NCBI GenBank assembly: GCA_029531795.1
Contig: JAPEIS010000001.1
Location: forward strand, 2,108,001-2,172,000
From: Sclerotinia nivalis
Lineage: Eukaryota > Ascomycota > Leotiomycetes > Helotiales > Sclerotiniaceae
Direction: 5' to 3'
DNA: 64,000 nucleotides
The notes under the pieces are model-generated. The model was given only the letters and a program-made list of their open reading frames with translations. It was not told the origin of the DNA and searched no databases. Below are positions 12,947 through 25,100 of this stretch, one piece after another. Numbering within the stretch: the first letter of the stretch is position 1; each line of letters opens with the position of its first letter. The position numbers and the translations under genes were made by a program.

Positions 12947-14336
12947 GGAGGATCTGGAACGGGCATCTCATCTCTTCTAAATTTTCATTGTTGCAGACTG
13001 GGTATTAGGATTTACGCTTCGGGCTGAATTGTCATGTATTGATGTCGGATTTTGCGGAAGCATTTGGAAGCATTGGAACCGGCAATACGGGTTTTTGTCT
13101 TTGGTCAAGATAATTGAAAAACTTTCGGGTCAGCCACGATCCTTCGTTTTATGTGGTGATTTGGAGGTTAATTTCCCGAGAATATTTGCCGCCCAGTATG
13201 CAATAAGACGGCTACCCCTGCGCCTTCTACATGGCTGGAATCATCCTAATAGATAAGCACAGCTTGTTCAGCAAGAGCCAAGAAATATGGCACAATGTCA
13301 AAATGCGCTTCGGCCCTTCTACCCGATACAGCTAACTCAACTAATCGTGGCAATCGTGGTATCATCGATTGTAATAAAAGAAACGAAGCTAAAATTATAT
13401 GATATGACAACATTTAATAATTTTAGCGTTTTATTTCGCCACCTAAAAAGTCGAACGGCCAGGAACCCAGGAGCTGAGTAGTTGTGGTTGCATTTGACCT
13501 GCAGCAATTCTGTAAATCATAAGACCCTGTCTTGATACCCCGCAATCAGAAAGGTTTTCTCCTGTGCTTTTCGTGGCAGCTTGACAGGGTTTAAATTGCG
13601 TTTTAGGTTCAATCAGATTAGGGTTACATCGCTTAGCAAAATTGCTAGGTGTGTATCTGGTACTACCAATATATACCTACGTAAGCATTGATATCGGGGA
13701 AAGAGTTGAAGAGCCGGCAAGTGCAGCTTCCACTTCGGGGCATAGGGCTCATGCACATCATCATACCGCTGCGTTCAAAGATATCGAGGGTGGAAGTTGT
13801 GTTCAAAAAGGAAGCTTCTACTATGGATAAAACTTCTAAAGGCAGGTAAACCAAGTGAAAGAGTACATCCCGCGCAGCTTCGATATTGCTTTGCATTCTT
13901 GAAAGTATGTCAAAAATAGTTACTTGCTGCAGAAATCCCAGTCATGGTATGCAGGCTGAGTTTCTATGTGTCAAAAATTTGGTGATTTGCGCAGGGATCC
14001 CCACACAGTCCCATCTTTTTCCCCAAAGATTGGAATGAGGTAGGTTCGAGACTGACGTGAAGGTTCGCATATCGTAACATTTCAGCGTACCCATTTTTAC
14101 GGTATTTTTTAGTCACTTGTGGTGAGATTTCTATCCTGCACATCCTGTGTTAACACATATTTAATGAAACGGCTAGAAACATTTATTTATATATTTGAGT
14201 ATGCATAGAACAGATGTTGCTGCAAACAAGCATGTGCGGAGATTAATTGGTACACGATATCGTTCAGCCACATCGTATCCTCTTTAGGCTAAAATGCTGA
14301 AATACCACTCTGGATATATACGACGCCAAGGCTCTT
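12947..14336. other. Convergent spacer sph3/ega3
   Basis: Spacer of about 1.4 kb between two gene ends, AT-rich, with short open frames only. Nothing beyond 3' UTRs is supported. Confidence 0.45.
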
Positions 14337-15353
14337 TCAGCAGCTTTCTACCCAATCATCCAACTCCATCTTCTTGATGATGGTGAAAAAGCCATCCGCA
14401 TGTATGTCTGAGCCTTCGCACACATCCGTCTTTTCCACTTGGCTAACTTTCGGCGCATCTTTTGGGTATTCAATATTGAATACGGGCTTGCCATTGTCAA
14501 TGAATACCTGCCAAGTGTCGCACTCTTGGTACTGCACGCACTGCTCGTTGACAGCAAACTGCACGTCGTCCAGCACACGATCGATGATCTCGCCAGCATT
14601 TTTCAGGCCGATCCCTAAACCCCGTCCGTGGGCCTCAGCCGCCAACCACTGCACATATTCAGTAGAGTCATCTTGTGTTAGTCCAAGCCCGTTGTCATTG
14701 GAATAGCCATCGACGTTATCGGGGTCAACCGCATCGCAGGATTGATTGACCGCCATATCCAAGCGTGACAGCATAATAGATCGGACATTTGGTGAGGAAA
14801 TATTTGCCCAATACTCATTTTGCCACTCAGGAAGCTGTTTGCCATAATCGGAAGGAATGAAGCGATTCGTGTCGGGACGGAATGTTTCGATGGTGCCGGC
14901 TGAGAAATAGCAAATTACTTTGTGAGATTTCGATTGTAAGGTACGGATTATTGGAGGCGTGGTATTGGCCGAAAGGAAGAGATCGATGTCATAAATGGTT
15001 GTATTCGGATAGATATTCGCGGGATCCAGTGGCGTTAGTAACTCGATGTTCCACGTATTGGAAGCGTTGAGATTTGGGGTCCAAAATGAGGCGTTGGTAG
15101 GAGGGAGCGGTAATGTTGGTGGGGTAGGACTGGAAGTTGGAGGAGAGGGATGGCGATGGCGTAGACTGAATGTGAGGCCTAGTGCCAAGGCTATTGCCAG
15201 CACAAAGAGGAAAATTAGAGCAAGAATAATGTTGCATTTCCTCGTGAAAATCTTGTGCGGATTTGCAGGTTTCTGTCCTTTGGAAGCCATGGGTGATGTT
15301 GTGATGGACTTCTCGCTCGTGAGAGGCGACTTGAATATTCCTCCGGACGACAT
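14337..15353 (-). CDS. ega3: Membrane-anchored GH114 endo-alpha-1,4-galactosaminidase (Ega3-like), GAG cluster
   Basis: Single exon, about 338 residues. A short cytosolic Ser/Thr-rich N terminus is followed by one membrane helix (about residues 41-61, IILALIFLFVLAIALALGL), then a Pro/Ser/Thr linker and a GH114-type TIM-barrel domain from about residue 88. Diagnostic pieces are WNIELLTPLD, KVICYFSAGTIE, the acidic VDPDNVDGYSND loop (Asp 210-215) and GLKNAGE (Glu about 255). The two acidic sites agree with the catalytic Asp/Glu pair known for Ega3. This is a type II membrane topology with an extracytoplasmic catalytic domain. Ega3 cleaves galactosamine-containing GAG. An in-frame ATG at 15410 could add 19 residues. 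The gene lies between sph3-like and agd3-like genes, as in A. fumigatus. Confidence 0.88.
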   Translation of the reverse strand: MSSGGIFKSPLTSEKSITTSPMASKGQKPANPHKIFTRKCNIILALIFLFVLAIALALGLTFSLRHRHPSPPTSSPTPPTLPLPPTNASFWTPNLNASNTWNIELLTPLDPANIYPNTTIYDIDLFLSANTTPPIIRTLQSKSHKVICYFSAGTIETFRPDTNRFIPSDYGKQLPEWQNEYWANISSPNVRSIMLSRLDMAVNQSCDAVDPDNVDGYSNDNGLGLTQDDSTEYVQWLAAEAHGRGLGIGLKNAGEIIDRVLDDVQFAVNEQCVQYQECDTWQVFIDNGKPVFNIEYPKDAPKVSQVEKTDVCEGSDIHADGFFTIIKKMELDDWVESC

Positions 15354-17236
15354 GTTGTTTATGGCTGATATCCGATTCGATTGTACCAAAAAGGCAAATC
15401 GTAAAGGCAACTAAAAGACCCCTGATGATGTGGTGGCAGGTCGGAGAAAAAAGATCAGGCTGAGACCCTAGAAATGAGGAGGATCAAACAAGAGATGATT
15501 ATCTTGGCGGGCGAGAAAAGTTCTTACGCGGCCCTGCGATAGCGACGTTTTCGTTGCATGGCCTCCATGTTCTGAGGTTGACGTTAGGTGATCCTATATA
15601 GTAAAACCACCGAGTGAATATTTGAGTAACCTCAGAACGCCCTGTCTCATTCCATACGCACAGCCTCATTAATACCGCTGAACAAGATAAAATGAGCCCT
15701 CCGGTTCAATACGAAATGAACTCGTAGCAAGGCTTACAAAATCCCTATGCATTCGGAAGGAACCAATTTTTCAAGCTGAAAACCTACACTTCCATTCGCC
15801 GAGAGGTCCCGAATTACGGTGGTGTAATGATTCTCTGCTTAGGCCCACTCCTCTCCCGAACTCCAGTAATCAGAACCGAGAATGTACGGCTGTCATGTAC
15901 CTCGGTTTCTTTAATACATAAAATTATAGCACATGTGGTGCTTGGCGCAAGGGAGATGTGTTATTGATATAATCCTCGAAATGCCAAGCAAGGGAGACGC
16001 TTGGCGTTCACCTTCCAGAATCGGAAGAATTCACCCGGTTAGAGTGATACGATTACAGAGCATTGGGTTCAGCACGTTTCCCTGCAATCGTAAGCAGCGT
16101 TTCATTAGGTAGAAGTATAATATTAAGCTTATGTGCTGGAAATAATACCCGAAGCGTTGGCGCCTATTACAGCATTGCGATGATGCTCGGGTACATTACA
16201 ATCATCGTTTTCATGTACCGAGTGGTATCATACATATATGTAAGGTAATGAATACGACATTACTGTGGTGGCTATGCTACAATTTTCAGGAGAGATGGGA
16301 TGAGATTAGTGTCAGATCATAGCGCGCATTTGTTTCTGGGGCCAGCAAAGCCTGGAAGGGCTGGAATGTTGGGTGTGTAGCATCTTACATACAAGGCCGT
16401 ATGCGCCGCTGTACCGCCAAGAAAAGACACCGAGATAATGGGCGCATCTATGCATACATGTTCGTATAAAATACACTTAGAAATATTCACCGAGGTGTCA
16501 AGCGGTGTAGTTACACGTTTCTAGGATGTGTTTGCTTTTTCTATGCTCCTCGTGTGTAAACAATAGGTGAGCACAGATATCGTTCCCCCCACCCCATGCA
16601 GATTTAGGTATGTTTGGAAAGTGGTATCCACGTAAGACGGGGGCGGGGCAGGGAATCGGGATAGGGTGCTTTAGTAAGCTAGGAGACTTTTTTTTTTGCG
16701 GGGGATCGGTATGGATGGTGTGATTATGGCATGCATGATTCAGGATTTTATATGTTATGTAACCCGAATCTTCCGGGCCTTTGAGATTCATTTGCCGGTA
16801 GCGAATAAAAAAAAATCGAGAGAGAATTTGGAAATTTGCTAAATTTAACAAATTGGGAAAAAGTGATGCACGTCTTTTGGCATATTGATGGAGCAAAACA
16901 AAAGAATCGTTGTATGGTCACATTCACGCGGTGGATGGTGGCAGATTAGACGCCAAGAAACTATTGTGATTGATATATGACAGTTGCATTTTGAAGCTTG
17001 CCATTGAATTTAACCCAGAGATAAGAAGGCCCCATTATCTGAACTGTGATAATCCCAACTTAAATATGTAGGAAAGAACAAAACTTTTGATTCAAAAGCT
17101 GGATAGCACAAAACGCATCCACCGACAAGAAGAGAACGTTATTGACACAAGGTAAAAGTACTGACAGTGAGTGCTCGCTCCCCTTCTCAGACCAAAATTA
17201 TCTTTGCTTTTATGCTAGTGAGATTGGGGGGCTTAG
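15354..17236. other. Spacer ega3 upstream / agd3 downstream
   Basis: About 1.9 kb with the ega3 promoter and agd3 3' UTR. Open frames on both strands are short and of low complexity. A homopolymer T run followed by Gs lies near 16690, and A runs lie near 16810. No gene is supported. Confidence 0.4.
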
Positions 17237-20031
17237 CTACACTACTGAAAGTGGTGTGCTTAGAGTAAAGCTGACAGGTCTGCCCGACAAAGTGACCCAC
17301 AAAGTTGTAGGGTCATTGCCAATCTGCTCGATAGTGGCTCCTTGCGTATCGGTGACTGGGCCCGGAAGCGTGACAGGAAGTGGTGTTGAACAGGTGTTAC
17401 CGTTCGCGGAGAGCGTGAAGCCAGTGATTGATGAGGAAGTGGTGTCGAGTTGATATGACAAGCTGGCCCCACAAGCGTCTCGTGTCATGCGGTTGATAAA
17501 CACGGCAGCAAGCTAATCCTTGGTCAGGGCAGATAGATTAAAGAGTAGCTTTGGGACTTACATCATCATGTTTATAGGAGATAAGAGGCCAGTCAACCCT
17601 ACATCATGTCAGTGCTGATAGTATTACAGCAGGAGTGAAACTCACAATCGAACAAATTCTTGCGTCATCGTCTCAACCCATGCCATGAACAGCGAGAGTT
17701 TTGCCGTCACTCCATTTATAGTGTATGTTGCTGCTCCATTGTAGCGCACTAGAACACCAATGCGTTAGTAAGTGTCGATTGTGGAGATTTTTATGGGGAC
17801 CACATCAAGCCAAACGTGGAAAGAGAAAAGATGAACAAAAAGATTTAAGGCCAAGGCTTACAATTGGCTTGATGGAACCTGTTTCAAATTAGCGAATTTG
17901 GATGGAAGAATGGGGACCGGGGCACTAACATGTAGGCATCATGGTGAAGACCCAGCAAATGCCTGACGTTTGTCTGTTTCTCGATCTCAAGGAGAGTGTT
18001 AATATCACCCGATCCGGCACTGGTGTTGATCCATTCCAAGACGGTACAATCAGGCGTGTCACACTAATTGCTGTCAGGTTTATACATTCTCGACATGACC
18101 AAGTCGAACTTACGTTGTAGTAAATATTAGTCGCCCATCTAGGAGTTATTTGAATGCCGGCGAAACCGTTAGCTGCAACAGTAGTGAACAGAGGCCAATG
18201 TTCATTGTTCTGGGTCCATGTTAGCGAAATTCAAATAGATCTTGGGTGGAGCAAGGTCCGTGGAACATTTGAAAAGGCCCTCTCCTCGAAACTTTTGCAC
18301 AAAGTAACTTACAGGGTTTAGAAGAGCCGGTCGAGTATTGTCTCCAACTACATGCGTGATACCACTGTCACTCCAAGCCCTAAGTGCATCTCCATTATGA
18401 AGTCCCGTGATGGCGGGCGGGATAAGTCCTTTCGAAGCAAACTTTTCGGCATTAGCAATTCCAGTCGCAGCGAGCCAGGCTTGGTTCCACGTGATTTCTT
18501 TATATACATCGGCATATGTCGCATTATTTTGATCCTCGTGAGTGAACGTGTGGGATACGTGTGCATAAGCATTAAGATTAGAGGGAGTAGTCCACCATTT
18601 GAGCAAAGGGTCGTTGTTCAAGCACGTTGAGCTGTAATTGGGATAAAGACCCGCTGTGGCAGGCCAGATATCGGTTCCCGTTCCAAGAGGTTTGACCCAT
18701 TCCAGTGGTGTATCTATCTGGTCACCATACTCAATAGGTCCAGGACGACAGACCTAGGTTGCATAAGTTAATTTTGTGGAACGGGAAGGCAAAAGAAATT
18801 GAAGAGCGATGGAAGCGGAAAGTACGAGTCACAAAACCAAAAGAGCACTTACATTTCCACTGTTGTTTGTTTCATCAGATTGTTCGATATTTCCATTGCC
18901 ATTGTGTCCAACTTCAATAAACCAGTTACTTCCAGCATTTAACTTAGAATTGATCGTGCCCATAAACGTAATATGTTGTGCCAAATCATCTGTGCCAATG
19001 CGGTAGGTCGTTCCAGTGGGCGAATAAATATCTGACTCCAAGAACATATCATCAATCTGTGTGGGTAATAGTGCTCTCCTGTATCCAGTATAAAGGCCTC
19101 TTGTACCCCAGTCGATCCAAGCGTGTTGCAACCATACCGAGGTTACAGCCCAATCAGTGGAGAATGGAACGTAAAAGACCATTTGTTCTCTACCATCAAT
19201 GTTGTTTATGACGCCTGCTGTGCTCGCAGTAGTAAATTGGCCATCGGAAGAAGCTCCAAGTTGTAAAAACTCTTTTGCCAACGTGGAGTTTATAATTTGA
19301 GTAGGATAGTGATAAATTCCCTTGGTACTCATGGTAGCACCTGTTTTGAGTCCCGCCTTAGGGAATGCCGAGTTATCGGAAATGTGAACAAGCTGCTCAA
19401 CACCATCATTGCAACAAGCTCCTAAAGCCTGTGTACCAAAAGCAGCGGATGGATAAGAGTCAAGCCTCACCATTCGAACTCGAAAGGAGACTTGGTAATT
19501 GTAGAGTGCTTGCCATTGATCGGCTGTTATTGCACTTTGATATCCCACGCCGGTGTAGGAGTAGCTCACTTCTGATATCGTAACAATGAGGCCATAATTG
19601 CCTTGAGTTTCTGAACTGTTCAAGGCCGGTAGTGCTACACCAGTTGCAGGAACAATCAAGGTTTCATATGGAATTCCTCGATCATTAAGTCCACTCCAAG
19701 CAGAGTATGCGGAGACTGTATCTCGTGCAATGATAAGAACTTTACTGCTGACAGTATCAACTGTATCGACAGCTACAAGCTCTGCCTTGGGAGCTGTGGG
19801 AGCTGTGGTATTGGCAAGGACAGCTACCTTTCCAATGGATATTGTAGCGAGAGGTGCGGCAGGCACTGTCGATGTCATAATAGCCTGAGCATTGGTGATT
19901 GCAACTGATTCTGATTGAGGCACATTAACCGCGGCAGCGGAGTCTCGGCGATGAACCCGATGGCCAAGAGCTGCATCCAGGAACAAGCTCAAAGGAAGAA
20001 TATGGGTAACGAGGTGGTACAATAACAACAT
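17237..20031 (-). CDS. agd3: Secreted GAG deacetylase (Agd3-like, CE18), eight exons
   Basis: Eight exons close in frame (18853-20031, 18313-18753, 18114-18209, 17930-18063, 17862-17878, 17646-17748, 17562-17598, 17237-17512), giving about 760 residues. Exon 5 is only 17 nt. The protein has a signal peptide (MLLLYHLVTHILPLSLFLDAALG) followed by RR, an Ala/Thr/Val-rich leader, a domain of about 200 residues before the deacetylase core, and then metal-site candidates LLPTQIDDMFL (Asp 327/328) and HTFTH (His 461 and 465). This Asp-His-His arrangement fits metal-dependent polysaccharide deacetylases and Agd3, the founder of CE18, which removes acetyl groups from GalNAc in GAG. Partial deacetylation makes the polymer cationic and adhesive in A. 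fumigatus. The C terminus ends in a beta-rich segment. It is divergent from the gtb3-like gene. Family and splice structure are well supported; substrate is inferred from the cluster. Confidence 0.88.
17862..17878 (-). other. agd3: 17-nt microexon of the agd3-like gene
   Basis: It encodes F-H-Q-A-N, with split codons at both ends, and is flanked by AG on the 5' side and GTAAGC on the 3' side. Skipping it would join codon positions wrongly and shift the frame, so it must be included for the metal-dependent core to continue into the C-terminal region. Confidence 0.8.
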
Positions 20032-22106
20032 TCTGAATGTTCAAGAAAGGCCGATGAATATTATGAAGTTCGGAACTCAAAGTTCGCTACAACGAGTGTT
20101 ATTTGTTTTCAAAACGAAGGAAGAATGAGAAGATGTATAGCGATAGATATCGTGAAATGGGAGGTGTACTTGCCCCGCCTTAAAAAGCAAAATAAAATGA
20201 AGCAGTGAAATCCAAGCACGCAAAAGTCTCATGTTACTTTCGAGTAAGTACTGCATGGAAACTATTGAATCTAGGCACAAGTTCTAACAGCCAAGGACAA
20301 CGTTACTTGCGACACAAAACCATAGCTTCTATGGTCTTTTCGGACACGAGCTCTACAGGCTGAACACGGGATCAAAGAAGCCGTCTATGGTTCGAGATAT
20401 ACCTCGTGAGGCGAATAATATGCAACGGAAATGAGATAGGAAGGAAGATAACATGAAAAACAAAACAAGGATGTGTACCAGAACACGAAATAGCCGACAT
20501 GACAGCAAAGAAGGGCTGAATTCATCCAATGCACATAGATTTAATGGGGAGCTGAATGACGCGTGGTATGAAGAATGATGGCTAAATATGAACCAAATGT
20601 AACTGCAGCACATATTGCCCTGGGGAAAGATTTGGAAGCCTATTCCATTAAATCCAATCCATGTGTAAGTTACCAAGACTAGGGGACTGTAAGGCTTATG
20701 GAAGGATCGCTGGGAGCAGCAGTAAGCGTGCTGGCTTAATGTTCACTTGGTGCAGTATATGCACGAAGGATGTTATATCAAAGTCGTGATCCGAGTGATT
20801 CCTTAGGAAGAAATAAACTTTCGGAAAAACCTTGGAGAGCCAGGCCTAATGAGGCTAAATTATAGCTACCTTTTACGGACTAAATTCAGATAAATATGGA
20901 AATATGGAAAATGTAGAAAATATAGCTTGGATAAACTTGGAAGCTTTTTTTGCACAGACATCCTAAGGGTACATTGTAAAAGTGTGGGGAACTAGTACTA
21001 TTTGGGATATCACTACGAAAAGGATTTTCCGTTTCCGAAGCCGGTTAAATACCCCGGCAGTTAGGCGAACCCGAATCCATCCATCGTCGCGAGCAATTTT
21101 CCATTGTAACCCATCTATCCAATCCTAAATCAATACTACATAGCAGCCCTCCTGAAATAAAAAGATCATACGCTTTATTCGCTCTTTACCATTCAATGAA
21201 GCCATTTCATATTTCCCGATTTCATCTCAACTCTCTGTTGCACAACGTCTTTAATCGCCACATGCCCAGCGCATCCTTCATAACGAATATGCATGTTGCA
21301 ATATACGAAGCTGAACCTTGGGTCACCATGCTAAATATATGCTGAATCTAACAATTGTTCTTGTCAAAGTTTAATCCCTCGGGTATCGGAATGTTCTATT
21401 ATTCTTCTGTGGCATACGATGTGTACTTCTCCGTGCATATGGCATCATTGATCATCCAACGATCTGCAGCTACCAGGTACTCCTCAGAGTCCATATTTGA
21501 TTTTCTTTTGATTTTTGGATCCTGCAACAATATTCACGTTGGATAGGACTTTTCCCACCTGCAGTGCAGGGCCACGTGTTTATGGTTTTGGGGTCCAAAC
21601 TACGAATTTCTACTTGTCATCATCCGTATCTGCAAACTACATTACGAAACGAAACTTTTGGTACAAAGGAGCCCAAAGAGCGACTGTAGCAATCCTGACT
21701 GACAGTTTCCCGATTTGGACGCCAAGCATTTGAGATCCGGTTGTAGTTGCGAGAACAGAAACTTGCAAAAAAATCCTATTCCTGGATACTCCTACCCGCG
21801 CTATAGAGCGTGGGCTGAAAATTCCTGGCAAAAATGTACAAGTGAGTAACATCCGCAGCTACCTAGACCTACATAGGGATGCCCAATATCTTTGTATCCT
21901 CGGCGCCGTCCACCGCCCACACCATCGTACTGAAATCTTGTTCTAAATCCGACTTTTATTATGTCGGGACATGCTCCACGCGGTTTTTTTCTATGGTTTC
22001 TTTTCCTTGACTTGTAACGTTTACTTTCACTTGCTGCATGTTATTCGTTGCTGTTCACTTTCGTTCTCTTTGAAGGACTCTACATTCTTTGGTCTTCATA
22101 TCATCC
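20032..22106. promoter_or_regulatory. Bidirectional promoter region agd3/gtb3
   Basis: About 2.1 kb between divergent starts, the longest gene-free interval in the GAG cluster. It must hold both promoters. AT-rich, with no convincing open frame on either strand. Its size suggests complex regulation, but no specific site is claimed. Confidence 0.5.
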
Positions 22107-25100
22107 ATGGCTCAATACACAGGCCTTGAAGCTGCTTCTTGGAAGGACTTAATTAAAGATTGGTGGCAGTTTGTAAGCTTTCGCATACGTGTAAATGTGT
22201 GCCCTACTAATGATCAAATAGATTCTTATTGCATTTATCCTTGCCTCTATTGGTCTTGGCTTGGGCTTCATCTCTTATATCGCACTCCAGAGTTCAATAA
22301 AAAGATACCAGGTAAGTGAAATATGAAAGACTATCTTCATATCTGGTCGCAGATTTTATGAATTTTATGTCATCATTATTTGTAGTAACAATAGGTCCAT
22401 GTAGAATTGGAAATCCGCAAGAGACGCAGTCCCCGCGTCCATCAAGAAGTATCTTGCCAAGACTTACGGAGAACTATCACATCATAAAATCGTCGCTATT
22501 GAGAAGAAGCCTGAAAACTTTGGAGTATACCTGGGGGCGTTCAATCATACGCCAACAATTGATGAACTGCGATTGTTAGCACAATGGGACCTTCTTGTTG
22601 TCGATGCCTTTCAAGAGAACATAAATCATGTTCTTTCATGTGGGCTGTATCACAAGCCGTCATTAGTTCTAGCAAGACTTGATTTAAGCATTATTGTCCC
22701 GCATCAATGCAAGGAATCAACCGCACTCGAAGGTGCCATTGACTGGGTCGCTAAGCTGCTATCTTCATCAACAGCATCAGGAAGTGATTGCCATTTTTCT
22801 GGAATTCTGATCAGCAACTGGGACGATCAATTACCAAGCCCAATGATTATCGAATTCATTACCTTCATTCACAAAATTGGATTCCAAACCTACCTTGAAA
22901 CATCTTCGCCTGGATTCTTACGTGATCCCAAATTGGCAGAACTGGGTGAAGTAGCGGGATTAATAATAAGAAATGGCACGATATCGTCAAACGGTGACGA
23001 ACGGGATGCATTTCAGATGCAAGAGATGAGGCCCACCATTAAAGCTTTCGTTTCTCAAGCATGCCTCAGACCTTTCGTGGTCTGCTTGTGGGAGACTTTA
23101 GATGACGGGGTGAACCCGACCAATGCCGTTGTTAGGAGATCATACCAGTGGTCAAAATTCTATAGCGCCCTATCACCATGGATTGGCTCAAGGGCCGATT
23201 TGACTTTAACAACTCATGGTATAAACCAGAAGGAACCGCTGGGGGCTTTTTCTTGGCTCAAGGAGCCTGGGGTGATGGAAGCGCACAAGAGATGGCGTCT
23301 GAACCATACTGTAAGGACAACACTCCATATACTACCTATGGGCCATGCACTCTACTTATGATTCCTGAACAACACTATTCTGCTCGATAATATCTGGTAA
23401 TCTTACTAACCTTGTTTTAGATTGCTAGCGAATATGTACAGGAAATATCGCCCCTAGCTGAAAATCTTCTTGGTGCCCTTTCCATTGAGGTCGACCTCCA
23501 GCCATCGGCCAAATCTATCCAGCTATCATTTGTCGACATAGACCTTGAATTGCCTTCAGCTACTTTGCAGGTACCTTCGGACTTACCCGGAAATTCCTCT
23601 GATTGTGACCTTCCGGGATTTTCAAGTAGATCTCTCACTCCAACAGAGTCATTTTTATCGGTTCCCACCCAGAACCGCAGATTCTCCGATGGCCCATATT
23701 CCTATCTCAGTCAAATTCCTGGAAATCCAATCTCAACGTCTCCTACTGGATCTTCGAGTGACTTTCTTGGGTGCTTTCCACTTGGAGTACATGCTTCTAG
23801 AAAGTCTTTCGATGAAATTCTCCAATCACAAAAAAAGCTAAAATCTCTTGATCTTCTCGAACCGGTAGAAAATACTGTGTTGAAGGACATTGGTGCAAAG
23901 TTAAGCCAATTTTGTGATGAGCAAGACACAATCGAGCTCTCAGCATGGCATGCAGCTATACAAGAACTTGCGAACCAGCTTTGTGGTTTAGCCGATGATT
24001 CTGCCACCACAGACTTGATCAGAGTGTACAAGGGGCTTGATTCAGGATTCCAGTTCCAAGATGGAGCTCGATACTGGGCGGTATTTGCGTTTGAAGAACG
24101 TGCCACGCTTGACATTTTTATGTCAAGAAATGTTCAAGATCTTAGTGGAACAATCCTGCACACGTTCTTATCAAGTCGTGGCTGTCCCCGCCATGAATCG
24201 TTTGAAGCAGAAAAGGGGTTTTGGCAGTGGTCGACACGTTCAAACTCTTACCTACCCCCGCGGTTACTCAATGACATAAGTTCGCTTTCACCATCAGAGC
24301 TACTCAGATTCGTCCAGATATTGCAACTATCGTCAGTCAAGGGTCACGGAGATTTCATCGATTCGATAATATTTGCTTGCGAGAGACAGTTATTAGATGC
24401 CGCAGATTTCATTCAGATGAAAGATGCCTGTTCAGTTGGTTATCTAGGGAATCAGAAGTCTCCACAAGACCTAATAGCATTGAGAACAAAATGGCATGCG
24501 GACAATAACTCACAGCATCCTTCCGAGGAAAATGCACTAGACGTCTTCCACCAAATCAACGACTCAATTACCATTGTACTAAAAGAAAGGAGGTTGAATA
24601 CTCTTCAAGTTGTTACGAAAACTCTGATTGAAATTCTCGAGGCCGAAAAGATTGATGCCCGTATTGATGTCATTTGCCTTGCTTTATTTTCTGCATTTCG
24701 AAAACACGCCTTCGAGGAAGCATATATTGAAGTAACAGATAGGAACACCTTGTTCAACGATCAGAGTGATCAGGCAGCTGCCTTTGCGGAGCTCTTTGCA
24801 ACGGGCGCTCGATGCGAATCTTACTTCGATATGACCCCTAGTTCCTTCGGTAAACTACTATCGGATCGGTATCGGACTTGCCATCACCAACCCGGCCGGG
24901 AGCCTCCGATATGGTCTGATGCCGACCCATCAACACCGTCAGCTTATGCGGCAGCAAAAATTGATATTGGAGATTTCAAGAGCAAGCCCTTATCTGGAGC
25001 AATGAGATTTACCTTTCTAAGCGTTTTCGCAATACCAGCACTTTTGGACATTCTGCTGTTGACAAGTACCGGGAAAGGCCTCTATTTGAGTGGGAACATG

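Noticed and set aside
13029..13896. Small open frames between sph3 and ega3
   Set aside because: No protein features, lie in a convergent AT-rich spacer, and lack splice partners.
14041..14060. GGTTCGAGAC resembling a tRNA T-arm
   Set aside because: No acceptor stem, D-arm or anticodon arm can be built upstream; no tRNA gene found in the window.
18352..18630. Plus-strand open frames within the deacetylase locus
   Set aside because: Shadows of the agd3-like exons, which carry the signal peptide and metal-site motifs in a consistent frame on the other strand.
23178..23390. Alternative open frame over the end of gtb3 exon 3 suggesting a frameshift
   Set aside because: The main frame stays open to the donor GTAAGG at 23311 and joins cleanly to 23421, giving KRWRLNHTIASEYVQEI. 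No frameshift is needed.
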